NCBI GenBank assembly: GCA_902791945.1
Contig: CADAXR010000009.1
Span: 1-36,643 of the forward strand
DNA length: 36,643 bases
From: an uncultured Bacteroidia bacterium
Lineage (GTDB): Bacteria > Bacteroidota > Bacteroidia > Bacteroidales > UBA932
Direction: 5' to 3'
This document shows, piece after piece, positions 34,967 through 36,643 of the stretch (its first letter is position 1; every line of letters starts with the position of its first letter). The notes under the pieces are model-generated. The model saw only the letters and a program-made list of their open reading frames with translations. It did not search any database and was not told the DNA's origin. A program made the position numbers and the translations under genes.

Positions 34967-35584
34967 ATGGACTTCCTTACTTTCAGAGAACGAATGTACC
35001 CGATGGGATGTTTCAACGTTAACCAGGTGCTGTTATGGGAACAGGACTTTGACAGGAACAATCTCACGCGCTGGTGCCGGAAAGGACTGCTGGTAAAACT
35101 GAGAAACGAGTATTATGCATTCCCGGAATTCAGACAGGTCCCAGATGCAGCGCGTTACGTCGCCAACCGTATTTATTCGCCATCATACATAAGCCTGCAC
35201 AGCGCCCTTTCCTTTTACGGGATAATACCGGAAGAAGTAGTTCAAATTACAAGCATAACAACATTAAAGACTGCAAAATTCGAGAATTCATTTGGAACCT
35301 TCCACTACCAGAATGTCAAGACGGCACTGTATTTCGGCTATGAAAGAAAGACACTCACCAATGGTAGAAGTCTGCTGTTCGCTTTACCGGAAAAGGCGCT
35401 GCTGGATCTTTTGTATCTGAATCCCTTTTACAGAACAGAGGAAGATATGGAAAATCTCCGGCTGGACGAAGACTATATGCAGAACGAACTGGACAGGCAG
35501 CGTTTGAACACCTTTCTTGAAAAGATGGGCAGCAAAGCGCTGGACCAAAGAATTGCCAAACTTAAAAGAGTTTACGATATATGA
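34967..35584 (+). CDS. Type IV toxin-antitoxin antitoxin, AbiEi family (second system)
   Basis: 205 aa from ATG 34967 (MDFLTFRERMYPMGCFNV). A TTG-initiated longer form would start inside the -7 element and is rejected. The N-terminal winged helix is at about 10-60 (NVNQVLLWEQDFDRNNLTRW, then the wing LLVKLRNEYYAFP). It is followed by an AbiEi-like region with SPSYISLHSALSFYGIIPE and FALPEKALLDLLYL, the 'EKALlDll' mark of this group. It shows no close likeness to the first antitoxin beyond the winged helix. The gene is visibly AT-richer than its neighbours, suggesting horizontal gain. It overlaps the toxin gene by ATGA. Confidence 0.87.
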   Translation: MDFLTFRERMYPMGCFNVNQVLLWEQDFDRNNLTRWCRKGLLVKLRNEYYAFPEFRQVPDAARYVANRIYSPSYISLHSALSFYGIIPEEVVQITSITTLKTAKFENSFGTFHYQNVKTALYFGYERKTLTNGRSLLFALPEKALLDLLYLNPFYRTEEDMENLRLDEDYMQNELDRQRLNTFLEKMGSKALDQRIAKLKRVYDI

Positions 35585-36369
35585 TAGACATATCTTACAT
35601 TCGCAGTTTCTTCCCGCCGGCCATTTCCGGAGAAAGCCGTTTTGACCGCTATATGTTGAAGGAATATCTTCAACTTCTGATACTGGACCACCTGGCGACA
35701 ACGCCTTATTTCAGGAAGGTTTCGTTCATCGGCGGAACCAACCTCCGGCTTATTCAAGGCATCGACCGGTTCTCTGAAGATCTGGATTTTGACTGCAAGG
35801 AAATGAGCGAAGAAGAGTTCCTGCAAATGTCTGACAGCGTGGTGCGTTTTCTTCGGAACAACAACATCGACGTGGAAACAAGGGACCGTCCCAATCCGCG
35901 CCTGACAGCATTCAGGCGGAACCTGTATTTCCCGCAGATGCTGTTTAACCTGGGGCTTACAGGTCACAGGGAAGAGCGTCTTCTGGTAAAAATTGAAGCC
36001 CAGGATCAAGGTATCCTATACCACAATGAAGTAGTTAACGTGAACAGGATGGGGTTCTTCTTTGGCATCCCAGTGCCTCCACTTGATATTCTATGTGCCA
36101 TGAAGTTCTCCGCCGTTTTGGCACGGCAAAAAGGACGGGACTTCTACGACACTATTTTTCTTCTCTCCAAAACCCCACCCAACCTGGAGTTTCTCAAGGC
36201 CAGAAACGGTATTTCTACTTACGAAGAATTGAAGACTGCCATTTCAAAGATGCTGCAGGAGGTGGACCTGAATCAAAAAAAGAAGGACTTCGCCCAACTG
36301 TTGTTCAATGATAACAACGCAGAGCGAATCCTTCATTTCCAGGAGATAGTTGATGGCTCGTTGGAATAG
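35581..36369 (+). CDS. AbiEii-type nucleotidyltransferase toxin (second system)
   Basis: 262 aa. The nucleotidyltransferase motif is FIGGTNLRLIQG (49-60) followed by DRFSEDLDFD, giving GG at 51-52 and D67 and D69. MKFSAVLARQKGRDFYD is the C-terminal helical mark typical of the family (K, R-D-x-YD). It is shorter than the first toxin (333 aa) and differs in most of the sequence, so the two systems are not recent copies. Expected action is nucleotide transfer to RNA, with growth arrest, countered by the overlapping antitoxin. It is followed by a short low-confidence region and then a terminator. Confidence 0.9.
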   Translation: MIDISYIRSFFPPAISGESRFDRYMLKEYLQLLILDHLATTPYFRKVSFIGGTNLRLIQGIDRFSEDLDFDCKEMSEEEFLQMSDSVVRFLRNNNIDVETRDRPNPRLTAFRRNLYFPQMLFNLGLTGHREERLLVKIEAQDQGILYHNEVVNVNRMGFFFGIPVPPLDILCAMKFSAVLARQKGRDFYDTIFLLSKTPPNLEFLKARNGISTYEELKTAISKMLQEVDLNQKKKDFAQLLFNDNNAERILHFQEIVDGSLE

Positions 36370-36371
36370 CC

Positions 36372-36635
36372 CTACTGCTCGTCCGGACCCTTATTCTGTT
36401 CCCAACCCTCAATGCGATGCTTTAAGGCAATGATTTCCTGCTTCGAGCAAAGAGATCTAATGTTGTTGGCAATCTTAACAATAAGCTCGGCAGAATCTTT
36501 CCCTTTTCTACGTTTTGATTTACTATTAAGCCGTTGGGGGAAGTAAAAAGAGGTTGACTCAAAAGTGAGTTGACCTCTTTTTTTTGTAGGGAGGGGTATG
36601 GGATGCCGGGGGGACTCCGTTCCGCTTCGCTCCAC
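36372..36635 (-). other. Start-less open frame, possible gene remnant
   Basis: An open frame on the minus strand ends 2 nt from the AbiEii stop. The last 45 residues look protein-like (GKDSAELIVKIANNIRSL, then EIIALKHRIEGWEQ). The only ATG is far upstream, on the other side of the 36545-36585 hairpin, and the residues in between follow the hairpin sequence. I do not recognise it. It may be the end of a decayed gene or mobile element, or chance. Confidence 0.25.
36545..36585 (+). terminator. Strong intrinsic terminator after the abiE-2 region
   Basis: AGAGGTTGACTCA (36549-36561) pairs with TGAGTTGACCTCT (36566-36578) around a 4-nt loop: thirteen RNA pairs, two of them G-U on the plus strand. 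An A-tract precedes it and eight T follow (36578-36585). The wobbles make it a better stem in plus-strand RNA than in minus-strand RNA. Confidence 0.75.
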
Positions 36636-36643
36636 TCCGGCCC

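Overview
The window looks like a chromosomal segment from a GC-rich member of the Bacteroidota, most likely Bacteroidales. The evidence is several promoters of the Bacteroidota type (TTTG or TTG, 19-21 nt, TAnnTTTG), weak or absent Shine-Dalgarno sites, tandem YitT genes, a TonB-C fusion, a short DUF2147 protein and a DnaK of Bacteroidota type. Codons strongly favour C/G at third positions, which creates many long open but non-coding antisense frames. No rRNA, tRNA, CRISPR array or intact insertion sequence was seen.

Layout. (1) 1-11577, plus strand: the 3' part of an alpha-2-macroglobulin-like gene; gdhA; a large receiver/PEP-synthase-like fusion; an EamA transporter; a membrane-anchored coiled-coil protein; hemW; and a DUF2147 protein. 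(2) 11574-14326: yicC on the minus strand, diverging from a type IV toxin-antitoxin pair (abiEi/abiEii). The yicC promoter lies upstream of a 134-bp element with 25-bp perfect inverted arms, so the element should form the yicC mRNA leader. The abiE promoter lies inside a perfect palindrome. (3) 14395-19993, plus strand: glnS; a NapH/NapG-like polyferredoxin fusion; a Tat-exported aldo/keto reductase with ferredoxin clusters; and a CobW-type metal GTPase. The GTPase terminator lies inside the convergent rluA-like gene. (4) 20700-24458: rluA-like gene and dnaK (divergent), an NlpC/P60-LysM hydrolase and a membrane-anchored AraC protein. (5) 31164-24548, minus strand: a tightly packed five-gene operon of SPOR lipoprotein, degenerate M28-TonB fusion, leuS and two yitT paralogues, ending in a hairpin terminator. 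(6) 31208-34843, plus strand: a Y-family polymerase overlapping a 58-codon small gene, an HD hydrolase and rmuC. (7) 34913-36643: a second, AT-richer abiE pair with its own promoter palindrome, followed by a hairpin terminator and a possible gene remnant.

Most interesting points. The yicC leader suggests an RNA-level feedback loop on a ribonuclease. The two unrelated AbiE systems share one operator design with different operator sequences. The M28 protein appears to have lost nearly all its metal ligands. The receiver/ATP-grasp fusion next to gdhA lacks the usual phosphotransfer domains. Stretches without genes are short: 12477-12723 holds the yicC leader and the divergent promoters, 20701-20860 holds little beyond the rluA promoter, and 36370-36643 holds a terminator and a start-less open frame.
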